From: Calycina herbarum
Taxonomy: Eukaryota > Ascomycota > Leotiomycetes > Helotiales > Pezizellaceae
DNA length: 64,000 bases
Assembly: GCA_001414485.1 (NCBI GenBank)
Contig: LLEY01000054.1
Span: forward strand, 62,001-126,000
Direction of reading: 5' to 3'
The translations under genes and the position numbers were made by a program. The notes under the pieces were generated by a model that was given only the letters and a program-made list of their open reading frames with translations, had not been told where the DNA came from and did no database searches. Within the stretch, counting starts at the first letter, position 1. Every line of letters starts with the position of its first letter. This document shows positions 1-12,961 of this stretch, one piece after another.

Positions 1-2324
1 TCAGCTAGAGATATCGCTATATAATATTAATCTAAGATCTTAGAGGTCCTCTTATAGCTATTAGTACCGGTTATTTAATAATTATTTAAGCTTAGTATCT
101 ATAGTAGTATTCTAATTAAGTAGATTAGCTAAAACACGAAATTATTAAGACCTCTTTCTCCTAGAAAGATATATTATTACTAAAGATTAAGACCTCTACT
201 CGTCGAAGTTAAAAATAGGTTCCTCTATACTAGAAGCTATAAGATCTAATAACAGGTATAAATAAAAGCTAGGATCTTATATTTTCGTCGGAGAAATTCT
301 ACTATACAACGCTATTATCGTTAATTATTTCAGTATCCTCGTTATATAGTTCTTAGATACTCTTAATAAGGGTTTTAACTATTACTCTCCAAGATAAACT
401 ATAATATTTTATAAGAAACTCGATAAAATAGTTATAGATATCGTCTATATTATAAACAGTGATTTCTAACATAAGGTATCTACTAATAAATTCCTAGGTT
501 ATCGTCTATACTAAGTAAATAGGTTTTACTTCTAACTAAAGATTAATACTAGAGATAAATAGAATAGTAACATCGAGGCTATAATTATAAAAGAAGAATT
601 ATTAGATATATCTATACCTAGAGATAAAGGTTTCTAAGAAGGTAATAGATAAAATTTAAACACTTCTAAGAAGAGTAGAGTCTAAGATTTTATCTAATAC
701 TATTATTTATATATAAGATAAAGGAAATAGAAGATAATACTAGAAATTTATAATAATACACTTGTTATTAAGTTATATATACTTTACAGCTCTACCTAGT
801 ATAACTAATCTAAGAAGCCGCTTCGTGTTTTTCGAAGTTAAGATATTCTATTTATATAGGCGAAACAGAGACCTAGTAGAAGACTAACTACTTATAACAG
901 ATGTGCTTTAGATAAGACTTAGAATAAACAATACTCTATTCTTAGAACAAAAGACGAGGAGAGTAGAAGAGCTCGAGAGAACCGGGAACTAAATATAAGT
1001 CATCCGCGCTAGTGCGTGCGCTAGTACTAGCGTGTATCTAAGCGAATATATAATATCTAGCCTTCGTAACTATAACTGTTATACTACTGTCTATTTTATT
1101 ATTTATTTATTTAGAGATAAGGCTTTAAATCCTACTAGGATTAATAGCTAGGGTAATATTTAGAGACGTCTATGTTCCTCTCTCTTAGTAAAACCTTAGA
1201 ATAAGATAATATTATATAGCTCTTACTTATCTGAATTAGAATTAAAGAGAACATGTTTCTTTCTTATTACTTAGATAAGTATTAACGCTCTCTACTATAT
1301 ATAGCTTTTATACTAGAAAATAAGACTAAGAGTGTCTTAAGAAGCTCGATAATCGATTAATTAGAGTATTAGAGCCTAACTACTCTAGAGATATTAATAT
1401 CGATTCTATCTAATTAGAGAATTAGATCCTAACCTACTCTAGATACTATGATATATAAGCGCTTACTATAAGCTCTATATTCCTTTAATCGTTATATAAG
1501 TAGTTTAATACGTATCTCTACTAAAGTCTACTCGTCTCTAATTAGTTAAAATCAAGTATTAGAAGTAAATTTAATACTATAGAAGCTAAATAGTATATAG
1601 ATTATATTATAGCTACTCTATAAACAAGGTAATACTTTAAATTCTTTAACTTTAATTTTAAATAATCTTATTAGCTTTTAATATAACTCTCTTTTATAAA
1701 TTTCTCTTCTATTACTTATAAGCTTTCTATAGTTCTATATTCTAGACTAAAACGAATTTAAGACGATTAGTAAACTCTTAATACTTCTAATCTTATAACG
1801 ACAAGTAATATATATAGTAGAAAGACTTATCTACTACTACCTAGATTAACTATATAACTACTAATATATAAAGTATATATAATAAAGATATAGAAATAAT
1901 AGAAGATATAATTATACTATTTAAAGCTTACTACCTCGTTGTTTTACTAAGAGTTTAATAAAGACTTATAAAAAATAAAATAAAATCTATTAAGTTAGAA
2001 TCGGTTTTTATTTAGATAGAGCACAAGGCTAGTATAAAAAGATAGGCTAATAGAATATAATAAAGTCTAAGTAGAACTTTTAAAAGCTTTTTAATATATA
2101 CCGAGATAGAGAGTATAATTAGAGATTATAAATATATAGTTAAGTAGAATAAATTAAAAAAGAAATTACTTAGTATTACTATAAATACTAATAAATATTT
2201 ATATATAATTAGTTATTACTTTTTATCCTACTTTAATCTTTCTTAACTAATAACTAATCTTATATTTAAATATATCGTTCTAGATATAAAAATATACCTA
2301 AGACTAGAGTTAGATAATCCTTAT
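1..2324. other. AT-rich RIP-degraded DNA, no identifiable gene
   Basis: Heavily TA-rich sequence, almost free of CA and TG, with stop codons in every frame. Some + strand stretches (about 1,900-2,320) read as a frame interrupted only by TAA/TAG, which would fit a RIP-mutated coding relic, but I recognise no domain. The same relic probably continues at 8,394, beyond the copia insertion. A direct repeat (about 1,360-1,391 and 1,413-1,444, spacing 53 bp) is present, and the second unit resembles 48,595-48,637. Confidence 0.6.
1360..1444 (+). repeat. Imperfect direct repeat, about 31-bp unit, two copies
   Basis: Two copies of a unit reading roughly ATTAGAG(T/A)ATTAGA followed by (G/T)CCTAAC and TACTCTAGA start about 53 bp apart. 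A third, diverged copy lies in the same orientation near 48,595-48,637, at the other edge of the AT-rich block. The function is unknown; it could be the terminal part of an older element. Confidence 0.4.
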
Positions 2325-2473
2325 TATTAGTATAACTTAGTAGTTAATAGTATAATATAAAAAGAGTATATTATCGTTCGTATATATAGAGCAAAGTTAG
2401 CTGCTCTATCTACTTAAATAGACCTTAAGCGAGAAGGTTACGTAGAGTGCTATTTACTCTGATTATACCGACA
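2325..2473 (-). repeat. Copia G 3' LTR
   Basis: 149 bp, nearly identical to 8245-8393. In element sense it lies downstream of the RNase H relic, so it is the 3' LTR. The outer base next to the CTTAT duplication reads as a RIP-altered TG...CA terminus. Confidence 0.88.
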
Positions 2474-2519
2474 CTAGCACTTCTTTAAAACAGTAGAAGT
2501 TACTACTCTAAAAATTATT

Positions 2520-5500
2520 AAAATCTCTCCTTCCGTCTAGCTAATCATAGCTCTCTATTCTATGTCGTCGACTAATAAGAGCGTCTCGTTCAGAGGCCTT
2601 ATTATCGCTTATTCCGTTCCACCTACTCTATAAGCTTAATATCTAGCTTACTAGTATCGATTAGCTTTTATAGAGCGTTATAACAATCCTTCTTAGTTAT
2701 AGTATTCACTGGATTACTCTTACTATCGATCTACTTAATTTCGTCGATCTCTCTTAACTTATATACTTCTCGCAAGTATATAACGTTAATTATTAAGCGC
2801 TTCTCCTTAGTAGTACCTAATTTGGCTATACATTTGTAAATAGACTTCGAATTAGTATATATAACAAGCGAGACCTTAAAGCCTAAGATACTTTCTAGAG
2901 TTGATTTAATAGAAGCGGCAGCGTCGAATCCGAAGCTTATTATATATAGTTCTAAGGCTAAAACGCTGCGAGTAACTCTTTTATACTTAGTAGAAGACTA
3001 ATATAAAATATTAGTATTATCGTCCTTGTCTATAAGTACTATAACGTACCTAATTTATAACGATAAGTCCTTATTATTCGTAAAAGAGCCGTCTATGAAA
3101 GCGTATAATTTAAGCGAGTCCTAGTCTAGCTTAACGTATTTAAGTCCTCTTATAGCGTTGTCGATTTGCTATTAAATTCGCTTATTAAGAAGGCTAATAT
3201 CGTCTTCTTATAGATCGGTTATCTAGGTAGTATATAACAAATCAAATACTACTTCTAGCTAGGATACTATTGCTAAATATACTCTACGAGTATACTAAGC
3301 AACGTATTAATCCTTAGTAGATACTATATAGGAAGTGTCTTTAGTATTAGATATCTCGGCTAGTATATCTTATACTAGATTTAAGTGCTTTACGTAATCC
3401 TAGGTAAGAGTAATAGATCCGTCGTTATACTTAGTAATTAGCCTTCTATTAAATTTAATTAGATAGTTAATAGTAAGCTCTTATCTATTCTTAGATATAA
3501 ATCCGGCTTTCTTAATAGTACTTTCCTCTTTAGTAGTTAAAGCGTCGTTTATAAGTATAAGAGTATTATTAGTTTAAAGTCCTACTACTCTAAAAGGTCT
3601 ATTTAATCGTTTAGTATATAAAAGACAGAGGTCGAAAGTAGATTATTCTATTATAAGCTTCGTAGTATAGTATTTATAGTATATTATAAACCAGTGGTTT
3701 CTAGCCTCTAGAATACTATATAATAGCTTAATCACTTCAAAGAATACGCTCTCCTACTAGGGGTAACCTTTTAGTAGACGTATAAAGAACTTCTGATTTA
3801 GTTCTATTAATAACTAAGTATATACCTAAGTAATATCCCGGATATATACTCGTAAATCTAGGTATACTACTATAAGTATAAGGATGATTCTCTAGCTTAC
3901 TCTTTAGATAGTAGGAGCTTAAGTAAGGACTAAGAACTTTCTATTATTATTATATACTTAGATTATAAGTCTTAACTTTATAAAAGCAAGTACTATACTT
4001 TTAAATTTGATATTATCTACGAACTGTAATCTAAAGATTCTAGTATTAGAGAGTAACTCTTCCTAGGTAATAATCTTAAATACGCCTCGATCGGTTAACC
4101 TACTAACTTCCTTCTAGTGTGATTCCACGTATATTATACTATTAGTAGCTATAAATACTTTAATATTATATTCTTCCTTAATAGACGAAAGGAAAGTCTC
4201 GATATCTTCAATAGTAACGTGGTCCTTAGTATAATTAATAAAAGTATCTATCTCTTAGAATAAGACCTCGAAAGGCTTATTTAGTAGTCTTAGATACTTT
4301 CGTAGTCTTCCTCGTCTACGCTTCTAGACTAGTTCTATTATCGATTCTAAAGAATCGGTAAGGTTATCTTATTATACCTGTGTCTAGTAAAGTTGGTATC
4401 GAGTTTATAAGCGAGATTAAGGCTCCTCTTAAGGCTTAGTTCTATCGTCTATTCTATCTCTATAAGATTGTAGTATTATCTCAAACGACGGTGCCGTTCT
4501 AGAAATCTCTTCAGCTAATAGTACTATTCTAGAGACTTTAAAGATTTCTTCGAAGTATAGCTTTACTACTGTAGATCTAAATCTTATAAGACTACTTAGT
4601 AGTAATACGATATAGTCTTTATTTTCGATTTCTTATAGCGAAAAGAGACCGGTCTAAGACTTTTAGTACTTACGCTAAATAAGTATATCCGTATTTAGTA
4701 GTAAATCCTTAATTCTACTAAGTAATAGACCGTTCTAGGTATTAAGAGCATCTGTAATTTAACGCTTTATAAGTAATTTATATACTTCCTTAGTAGCTTT
4801 TATATAGGTCTCGGATCTCTAAGATATTAATCGTAAGAGGGTATTACTTTTAGCTATTCTAGGATAGGCGCTATATACGAGTAAAGTAGGTACTAAACTA
4901 TTAGGTTCTACTATGTCGTTAATAGCTTGAAAAGCTATTTAAAAGGCAGAGGCCTTTATAAGACTAGGTTGTTATTCCTGGATAATTAAGTAAATACAGC
5001 GAATTAGTCTATAGTATCGTTCTACTATTCTAATAGAATTATATACCTCGACTAGTATAGTTTTAACTTTAATTTCTATCGAATTTACATACCTCTTAAA
5101 TTCCTTTATAATAAAGTTCTTCCTAGCGTCTATAGTAATATAATTAGAAGATCCTAGATAAGTGTTAATCTAGTACTTTTAAAAGGTCTCCTAAGTACTC
5201 TTTACACTTATATCTAGTAGGAAGTCTCCGGATTAATATCGAGTTTCTTAATTTATAATATATAATACTAGCTTTTCTTCTAAAAAGAAGACATCTATGA
5301 TTATATTATAATTAAACTTAATATCGTTGTAAAGTGTAAATTTAAATCGACTAGGTGACTTTCCGTGCTTTTAGTAATACTTATAGTATTTAGTAAGATG
5401 TTATAGAATACCTTACTCGACGTCGTAACCGGTACGCTCGAGTATACGCTATAAGCGTAGTATAGATAGGTAACTAAAGCGCTTATAAAGGCGCCTAATA

Positions 5501-7900
5501 TCGACATCTATAAGGTAATATAGGGATCCTTATACAAGGTTATATACAGCCTTATTCCAGAGTAGAAAGAGGTGTCCGAATCGTTATATAATTCTAAAAC
5601 GTTCTACTTTCTAACTCTTTCCGTCTTTCTAAATAAGGACGTTCTAGAGGTTATTAAGCGAGACGTATAAACAGTCTATATTATTAATATATATAATAAA
5701 TAGTATATCTAAATATATAATATAGAATTCCGTATAGCTGATTAGTATACTAATCGTAATCGATTCTAGAGAGGATACGTAGCCTTTACCGAATTATATA
5801 CTAATCTAGCCTTTAGTACTTTCGTCGATAGAGATATTTTAGACGTGTTTAGCGTACGCTAAGTATTAATCGTATTCTATACTCGACTTTCCTCCTACGC
5901 CGGTATCGATTATAACTCTAAAGAAGTAGTCTCGTACGTACTTCTTAGTAGTAGATATAAATACCTCTTCTATAAACTTATAAGATATAGCGTCTGGAAT
6001 TAGTAGTAGAATAAATCCGCTAAAAGTATAATCTTATACTAAGTTTATTAGACTAGCTATAAGAGTCTAGGTACTCGAATTGTCGATATATCTAACAGAA
6101 GTAATTAAGTAGTAGATAACCTTACTATTAGAATCACTTTTATAATCTATTACGATTGTCTAGAGTATTTCGGATATATCTTCCTCTTTTATACGTTCTA
6201 TAGTAGTAATATAAGTATAGTAGATCTTTTTAACAAATCTACTATCTTTTCTATAGAAGCTGCCTCTGTTACTCTTTTACTATTTAGTAAAGTAACGATC
6301 CTACTCTTCTTAAGTATAGTTCTAAGATCGGTAGCCTTCCTTTCTATATATATAACATTTGTTATTCTTTTTAGATTTATAGTAGTAGTTATAAGAGTTA
6401 CTATAAGAGTTACTAGAATTGTTATACTTATAGAAGTAACGATCGGTTATTACGGTTTTAGTATTTAAGACGTTATAGCTTACTTTGTAATTGCGAATAG
6501 AGCTTCTTAAAAGAGTAATCGTGCTTTGAAGTAATAAGTTTTATAGTAAGCTTAAGTATATACTTCGGTATTCTAGTGCTTCCTCGTATACTATAAGTAG
6601 CTTATTAGCTAATTATCTATCGCTTTATATATCCTTAGGAAGTCCGTAGCGAAGTTCTTCTAATTTAGATAGTATATTCTCAAAGCACTAGCTAGGAGTC
6701 TTTTCTGAATATTCTAGCTTAGTCTTTATACGTAGGAATATAATACGATTCTATTCAGAGGATTAACCTCTAGAGTATAGCTCGTTCTTAAAATATAACT
6801 AGATAGCAGTAGAAAGAACGTCGTATAACTGATTAGTTCCTTTCTTAAAGATACTAGTATAAAAGTGGTTTAATACCTAACTCTTAAGTATAATTAGAAA
6901 GGTAAGATTATATACTAAGAGTAGTATACTACAACGGTTATATATATTCTTAAATATTCTTAACTTAAGCTTGAAGTTATCTCTCTTACTACCGTACTTT
7001 TGTTTATCTAAATATAACTTTATAAGGTTGCTAAGTATAAAGGCAGGGTTGCCTATCTAGCTATTACTGTCTATCTAGCTATTGCTAGGATAGTTGCCTA
7101 TAGCCGGTTAGCTTATAAGAGTATTCTAGGTTACAAAAGCTGCCGGTGCAGTTGTAAAAGCTACTACTAGTGTAGTTACAAAAGCTACTGCTAGTAGAGT
7201 TATAAGAGCTACTACTAGTAGAGTTATAGAGATAGGAATATTACTTATAAAAGCGGTTAAAGTAGTATTCGAAGTAGCAGTGTTCTAGTACTCTAGAAGA
7301 AGCTTAGAGAATCAGTTAGAGTGTTTTTTAATATACTTATATCTCGTAGCTATCTCTTGTAATTAAGTTTATAATTTATATACTTAATCTCTTAATTCCT
7401 AGATCGGCTATTTAGGCTTTATAAGTTCTTAAGACGTATTATAAAGTGCCTTTAATATAATCGCCTTATATCTATCCGTCTCTACCTACACGCCTCTATT
7501 ACGTAGTAGCTTACGTATCTTAATAAGGATGTTTCTTCCTATATTTACAAACTTCGATTCAGGTTATTTATCAAAGTCTATAAGATATATCTCCTATAGA
7601 TAATCGTCGTCTATTCTATTAATATTGTATTCCTCTATCTTTATACTTATATAAGCCGTAGCTTCCTTATCTTCAACCTACTATAGTTGTACTATAGTGT
7701 CGATAGTATCGAGGGCGTCGACAAAGTTATTAGTACTTAAAGTAGTAGATAATATCTTATCTTATACTAGGTAAATAGTACGTTGTAATCTTATTTCGTA
7801 ATTTTGTTTTTGTATAAGTTACTCTTTTAATACTTATAAGTTATTAAAAATCGAGTAAATTATTCTTATATAATAGCCGTTTCAAAGGGTTTAAGAGCGG
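2520..7900 (-). pseudogene. Copia gag-pol polyprotein relic
   Basis: Minus-strand reading gives: a gag zinc-knuckle region (about 6,304-6,356, C-x2-C-type with Cys to Tyr changes, followed by a fungal copia stretch resembling EGCRSWNHTQEEWDRYF); an aspartic protease motif IIDTG (about 5,892-5,917); a reverse transcriptase core with PTIQR, DITQ and LYxxLEARNHWF-like blocks (about 3,560-4,250); and RNase H (about 2,550-3,150). The RT catalytic pair that should read QTDDT reads QTNNT near 3,561-3,585, a G-to-A change fatal to polymerase activity. Stops are almost all TAA or TAG from Gln and Trp codons. The original start codon is not determinable. It is non-functional. Confidence 0.82.
7150..7231 (-). 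repeat. 24-bp tandem repeat in copia gag
   Basis: Units start at 7150, 7174, 7198 and 7222 (the last partial). In the minus-strand gag frame they encode 8-residue hydrophobic repeats of the type TLLVVALI. This is a small in-frame coding minisatellite. Confidence 0.75.
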
Positions 7901-7929
7901 TTATAAGAGCGTTTATAAGTAGGGTAGTA

Positions 7930-8055
7930 TTATAAGTCGAAGAGGATATAAGGTTGTATTAGTTATATTATAAGTCGAAGAGGTTATAAGGTTATAAGTC
8001 GAAGAGGTTACAAGGTTATAAGGTTGTATTATAATTCGGAGAGGTTATAAGGTTG
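7930..8055 (-). repeat. Irregular minisatellite in copia 5' region
   Basis: Four imperfect copies of a unit containing TATAAGTCGAAGAGG and TTATAAGG, with variable spacing, lie between the 5' LTR and gag of element G. Confidence 0.65.
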
Positions 8056-8244
8056 GTTTTATTATTAGTACTATAAGTCCTAGAGTTTGCAGTAGTATTG
8101 TCGGGGGTGTAATCAGTAGAAGGAGTCTCTTCTAAGAAGAGGAGTCTACTTTGTACAACTACTAAGTTATACGTAAGCTTACGATTCCGAGAACCGCGAT
8201 ACGTATAACTAGTTTTTCTAATCTATACGTGTAACACTGATTAG

Positions 8245-8393
8245 TATTAGTATAACTTAGTAGTTAATAGTATAATATAAAAAGAGTATATTATAGTTCG
8301 TATATATAGAGCAAAGTTAGCTACTCTATCTACTTAAATAGACCTTAAGCGAGAAGGTTACGTAGAGTGCTATTTACTCTAATTATACCGACA
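8245..8393 (-). repeat. Copia G 5' LTR
   Basis: 149 bp, partner of 2325-2473. In element sense it carries a TATA-like CTATATATACG and ends near the gag side. It is followed on the + strand by the CTTAT target duplication. Confidence 0.88.
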
Positions 8394-9271
8394 CTTATAC
8401 TACTTAAGAAAACCTCTTTTAAAAAAACAAAGAAGGACTTTCTATATTTCTACTACTAGAATCCGCTTATATCTCGTCTCTATTACTAATCCTAGTACTT
8501 TTATTATCTTCTTATAGCTTACTATACTAATTAAATAGTATACTATACTACTCTTAATAGACGGTATTTAATTAACAGCCTCTATATCTATTATTTCTAT
8601 CTTTAACTTAATATAGACTTATAAGCGTAGAGATATAAACTAATTATATACTTGCTTAAGCTATATTCGATATATATAAAAGAGTTAAATTATCTCTTCT
8701 ATAAATAAATCTCAACTTATAAGTTACTACTTTAAAATTAATAAATAGTTAGTAATCTTTACTTATTAAAGAAGATAAACGAACTATTAAAGTACTTAAC
8801 TAAAAGTTTCTTATCTAAAGTTCTCTTATTAGTTAAGGCTAAATTAAGATATACTAATTCTTAAACTCTTAGATATTACTACTAATATTTATTATAGATC
8901 CTATTATATTTAACTATAGTATAAATTTATCTATTATTTTCTTTTCTATATTTCTATTTCTTTTACCTATATTTAAATACAATCTTCTTAGAGCTAGCTA
9001 GTTAATAATAGTATTTATTTAGAAGAAGAGTAACCGTCGGATTTAGATAAATAAAAAGAGGTTTAAAGTCTTTATCTCTAGTAACTGTTATATAAAAGAG
9101 AATTTAGATAAAAGAGAAAGAGAAGGTAGTATTATTAGTTCTATCTATATATTATATAAAGAGCGTTTATATAAGCTTAAATACTTAGCTAGAAGGCGAA
9201 ATAGACGAGGTTAAACTTCTAAGTAGAGGTTTATAGTTGTTTTCCTTATTATTATTAAAGTTAGTTAGTTA
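8394..9271. other. AT-rich RIP-degraded DNA between copia and pogo elements
   Basis: No recognisable domain. It is probably the right-hand part of the sequence that copia G interrupted. The first five bases are the CTTAT duplication and the last two are the TA target of element F. Confidence 0.55.
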
Positions 9272-9350
9272 ATAGCCGGTTTCTCTTCTACGGCGTATTC
9301 GCTTATAGTCGGTAAAAGCAAGTGTTCTATAAACTTAAGTATCCTATTAA
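9272..9350 (+). repeat. Left TIR of element F
   Basis: Matches the reverse complement of about 12,404-12,482 over about 78 bp, with only transition differences. Confidence 0.85.
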
Positions 9351-9479
9351 GAAAATCTTATAGATTAGCTTCCTATCTAAATTATATATATTTAACTATC
9401 TTACTTATTTCTATTAATATATAACGTGTCTATTAATTAATATAATAGAGGCTATTCGTAGTTCTCTACTCTCTCTCTT

Positions 9480-12290
9480 TTCTAATAAATTAGAAGAAAA
9501 GGAGCTTATATAGAAGGCTATAGAATAGACTATAGAATAAGGTAGTTATAAGATAGTAATCGTAGGAGTAAGAATATATAGTATAAACGAATCGTTAGTA
9601 TAGAAGGCTATCTAGAGAGCTAAAAAGAGGAAGTGTAACTTAGAAGGTATATATAATATATATAGTAGTAATAATAAGATATTAAACAAGAGCTAGAAGA
9701 AGGCTGTCTAATAGTACTATTATAAGTAGTAGGAGATAAGACTAGGAGCTACGTACTAAATAGTAAAGGCTACGATTATATATCTTAAGAAGGTATAGTA
9801 TTCTCTTAATTCTACTATTAATAATTAGCTAATTTCTTAGTCTTAGAACCCTCCCTAGCTACCGCCGTCTAATTAGTAGTTCTAGAACTAGCTAAAGAAG
9901 AATAAGAACCTATATACTCTAAAAACGAAGCTAATTACCTTTAAAAGGCTTAAATCGTATACTAAGAAGGAGATTAAGACGTGGTTTAATAGGTATACTA
10001 CTGCTCTTATATAATATAAGATCTAGAAAGCTAAGAATGTCTAGAATATAGACAAGTCGGGAGCTCGAGTTAGTTATATAGGAAGTAAGAACGTTATCGT
10101 TCTTATAAACGTAAAGGAGATATATATAGCTAATCCTAAGAATAGGAAGTTAGTAACTATAATAGAGACGATCTATATTAATAGATAAGTAGCGGCTTCT
10201 CTTATTATTATACTAGGAAAGAAGATAATAAATAACTAGATAGTAGATAAGTTAACTAGAAAAGAGTTAGTAGATTACTCTTTAACTAGCTATATTAATA
10301 ATACTATTATTATAATATATACTAACTATCTTATTAAAGAGCTAGGAGCTAGGCTAGATAAGCTATAGAGAATATTACTTCTTAATAGCTATAAGACTTA
10401 CTAATACGATCTCTTCGTTATTAAGTACTATAAAAACTATATACTCTTATAGTACTTTCTCTTCTATTATATATATATCTTATAGCTAGTAAACGTTAGT
10501 GTTTTCTAACTTTTTAAAGAGTACTATCGATAAGCGATTACTAACGCTCTTTATAGTCTAGACTTTAAGTATTTAGTTACTTCTTTCTTCTAAAATCTTA
10601 CCTAGATATATATATAAATAATAAAGGTTTATATAATTAAGAACGCCTTTACTAAGTCTAGTTATTATCTACTAAGTTAGAAAGCTATCTAGAAAAAGAT
10701 AAAGTTATATAATAAGAAGAAAAGGATAATAGACAACGTTACTAATCTAGAGCTGCCTTATCTTCCTCTTACTCGTCTAAAGGAAACTAGACTACTGCTA
10801 TAACTATATAAGCTCTAGGTATTACGAACTATAACTAAAGACAAGAGTATAAGAGTATATATATATAAATACGAGAATTTAAAGCTACAGTTCTATCTAC
10901 GAAGGCAACGCGGGTTATATATACAGAGAGAAGGGGTTGCTAAGTAAGTAGAAGCTATAAGAAGCTGAAGTCTCGTTCGAGTTATAGAGAGCTAGAAGTA
11001 TATATAGCTGAGATCTCGCTATAGCTCTCGTTATAGTTCTCGTCATAGATCTACATATCCCGAGGTGATTATCGAGGTCACGTGCTATACCGAGGTCACG
11101 TGATATTTACAGGTTACAGGCTAGCGCCGTAATACTAGGCTCTTAAGATCCTACTTAATTTTCCAATCCCTCTATTAATCTATTTAAGAAGATAATAATA
11201 TAAGTTAGTATATTACTTAAGAAGGTATATCTTACGATAGTTTAATATTACGCTCTCTAGTAAAAACTACTCGTCGATACTAAGTATAAGAGTAATTCAC
11301 AGAGGAGTATATATAAGAGAGGAGAAGCGGCTGTTACTAGATTATAAGAGAAGATATAGAAGAGAGATAAGAACGAGAGAACCGAGGCCTTATATAAGAA
11401 GGAAAAGAAGCTTTTAGCCGCTATTAATAAAGCTAGGAAAGCTCTTATAAATAAGAGTATATAGGTATATAAAGACGAGAGAGTACGTAAGACTAGACTT
11501 ATATAATATAAGAAGGATAATATACTCTCTCTATTAGAAGACCTTGTCCGTATCCGAGAGCTAGATAAGAATATAACGAAACTTAAATAAACTAAACAAA
11601 GGTAACTAAGTCTCGATAGTTAGTATACTAGTAAGAAGTATAGATACGCCTATATATTTACTTAGAAGTAAACTCGTTACTTATATTAAAGATATTAAAC
11701 GATATAATAAGATTAATAACTAAAGTTAAATACGAAGCTCCTAACTAATAGTAGACGTACTAGTCTTATATAGAACCTTCGTACTTCCTAGCCGCTATAG
11801 TCGACTTGTCAGCTATGTCGCTTACTCGCCTATTACGTGATTATAACTAACTTCTAATAGTAAGATCCTAGAATCTCTAAATACCTCCGTACTACGGATT
11901 CTCTTCTATGTTACCTTCTATTTCCTAGACGTTGTACCTTGTTCTATTAGAGCGCCGTCTAGACTACTTACTACGCGAAACGTAATTCGTAACAAAGGAG
12001 CCTAATAAGTTTAAGCGTTATACTCTCTTACTAGACTTTTATTCTAAATTAGTATAAGTAATTAACAAGCTTAAGATATATTAATCCTAGGATCTTATTC
12101 CTCTACTATAGTTATAAGAAGAAGAAGAAGATAAGCTAGAAGTGTCTTTTACTTTAGGTTAATTATATCTTAAAAGTAGTAAGAAAGTCCTAGATTACCT
12201 AGATAGTAGTAGAGAGAACGAGATTCCTAATTATCTATTGTCTTCTTAAGAGAGTATATTCTTAATTAACTTAATAAGAGTAAATACAGA
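9480..12290 (+). pseudogene. Pogo/Fot-type transposase relic (CENP-B HTH plus DDE_1)
   Basis: The + strand frame shows an N-terminal HTH of the Psq/CENP-B kind (about 9,480-9,990, with ESLVQKAIQRAKKR-like helix text). The DDE core follows from about 10,005 to 10,760: block 1 reads NIDKSGARVSYIG, then ANPKNRKLVTIIETI, then a LLLNSYKTY block where the family has LLLDGHESH, then QLVNVSVF where the family has QPLDVGVF. The second and third catalytic Asp are therefore Asn, matching RIP G-to-A changes. The C-terminal tail runs acidic and low-complexity across the solo LTR to about 12,290. Gln/Trp-to-stop changes are frequent. It cannot encode an active enzyme. Confidence 0.78.
11572..11994 (-). repeat. 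Solo LTR of the B/C/E gypsy family
   Basis: 423 bp starting TATAACGAAACTTAAA and ending GTAATTCGTAACA, the same termini as the LTRs of elements B, C and E. The flanks are AAGAA (11567-11571) and AAGGA (11995-11999), a 5-bp target duplication with one RIP-type difference. No internal sequence remains, so this is the product of LTR-LTR recombination. It interrupts the C-terminal tail of the element F transposase. Confidence 0.85.
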
Positions 12291-12403
12291 CTTTATAGAC
12301 TTTAGAATAGACGATTAGAGTAGTAATATAAGATATTATTTATCTATTTTAGTAGTGGTTTTAGTAGTTTTAGTAGATATTCCACTTCTGATGTTATTCT
12401 AGT

Positions 12404-12482
12404 TATATAGAATACTTAAGTTTATAGAACACTTGCTTTTACTAACTATAAGCGAATACGCCGTAGAAGAGGAACCGGCTAT
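12404..12482 (-). repeat. Right TIR of element F
   Basis: Inverted copy of 9272-9350. It ends in CCGGCTAT, followed by the TA target at 12483-12484. Confidence 0.85.
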
Positions 12483-12961
12483 TAGATTACTTTATTCTTA
12501 ATTATTATTATTTCTTTTTAACTTCTGTCTTTACTAGGTTTTCTTACTTTAGGCTATTATATTTTTAGCTATAGAAATTAGAAATACAAATATAATTTAA
12601 ATTAATATTAAGTATATCTTTCTATAATATCCTTTTTAGTAAAATCTTATTTACTAAGTACTAGATAATAGATTATTATATAGTTAATATTATTTATTAT
12701 ATCTCGGTCTCTTACTCTGTACCTCTACTAAGCTAAGCTTATTTACTCTGATCTATAGTATTACTCTCTCTAATATAAGTATTATCTAATATATAGAGAT
12801 AGCTTATAAAAATTAATAGGCTAGCGAGGATTTAGTAGTAGAAGTAGTCGATAGAGACGTTAGGCTTGTAATTAATCTATTCCAGTTCTTATTTAGTTAT
12901 ATAAATATCCTCTACGTTTTATTTCTTAGACGCTAGCTAATAGAGAACTATAACTTAAGGT

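Larger units (their letters stand above)
2325..8393 (-). mobile_element. Ty1/copia LTR retrotransposon (element G), RIP-inactivated
   Basis: A 6,069-bp element on the minus strand, bounded by 149-bp direct LTRs (2325-2473 and 8245-8393) and a perfect 5-bp target duplication CTTAT (2320-2324 and 8394-8398). The internal order, read on the minus strand from 8.2 to 2.5 kb, is gag with zinc knuckle, protease, integrase, reverse transcriptase and RNase H, the Ty1/copia order. All domains are still readable but broken by TAA/TAG stops. The LTRs differ by few transitions. It is inserted in AT-rich DNA of unknown identity. Confidence 0.9.
9272..12482 (+). mobile_element. Fot/pogo-class DNA transposon (element F), with solo LTR inside
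   Basis: Long terminal inverted repeats of about 78 bp, beginning ATAGCCGGTTTCTC at the left (9272 on) and its complement at the right (ending 12482), are flanked by TA dinucleotides (9270-9271 and 12483-12484), the target of the Tc1/mariner/pogo superfamily. The total is 3,211 bp, or about 2.8 kb after removing the solo gypsy LTR (11572-11994). It encodes a RIP-broken DDE transposase on the + strand. It is longer than a typical 1.9-kb Fot element because of a long C-terminal extension. Confidence 0.85.

Noticed and set aside
5301..5507. 68-codon minus-strand frame as a small gene
   Set aside because: It lies inside the copia pol relic and is merely a stretch that escaped stops.
11040..11110. 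CGAGGTCACGTG sub-repeats as the end of another DNA transposon
   Set aside because: Resembles the sub-terminal repeats of the Fot element, but I found no inverted partner or TA-flanked end.
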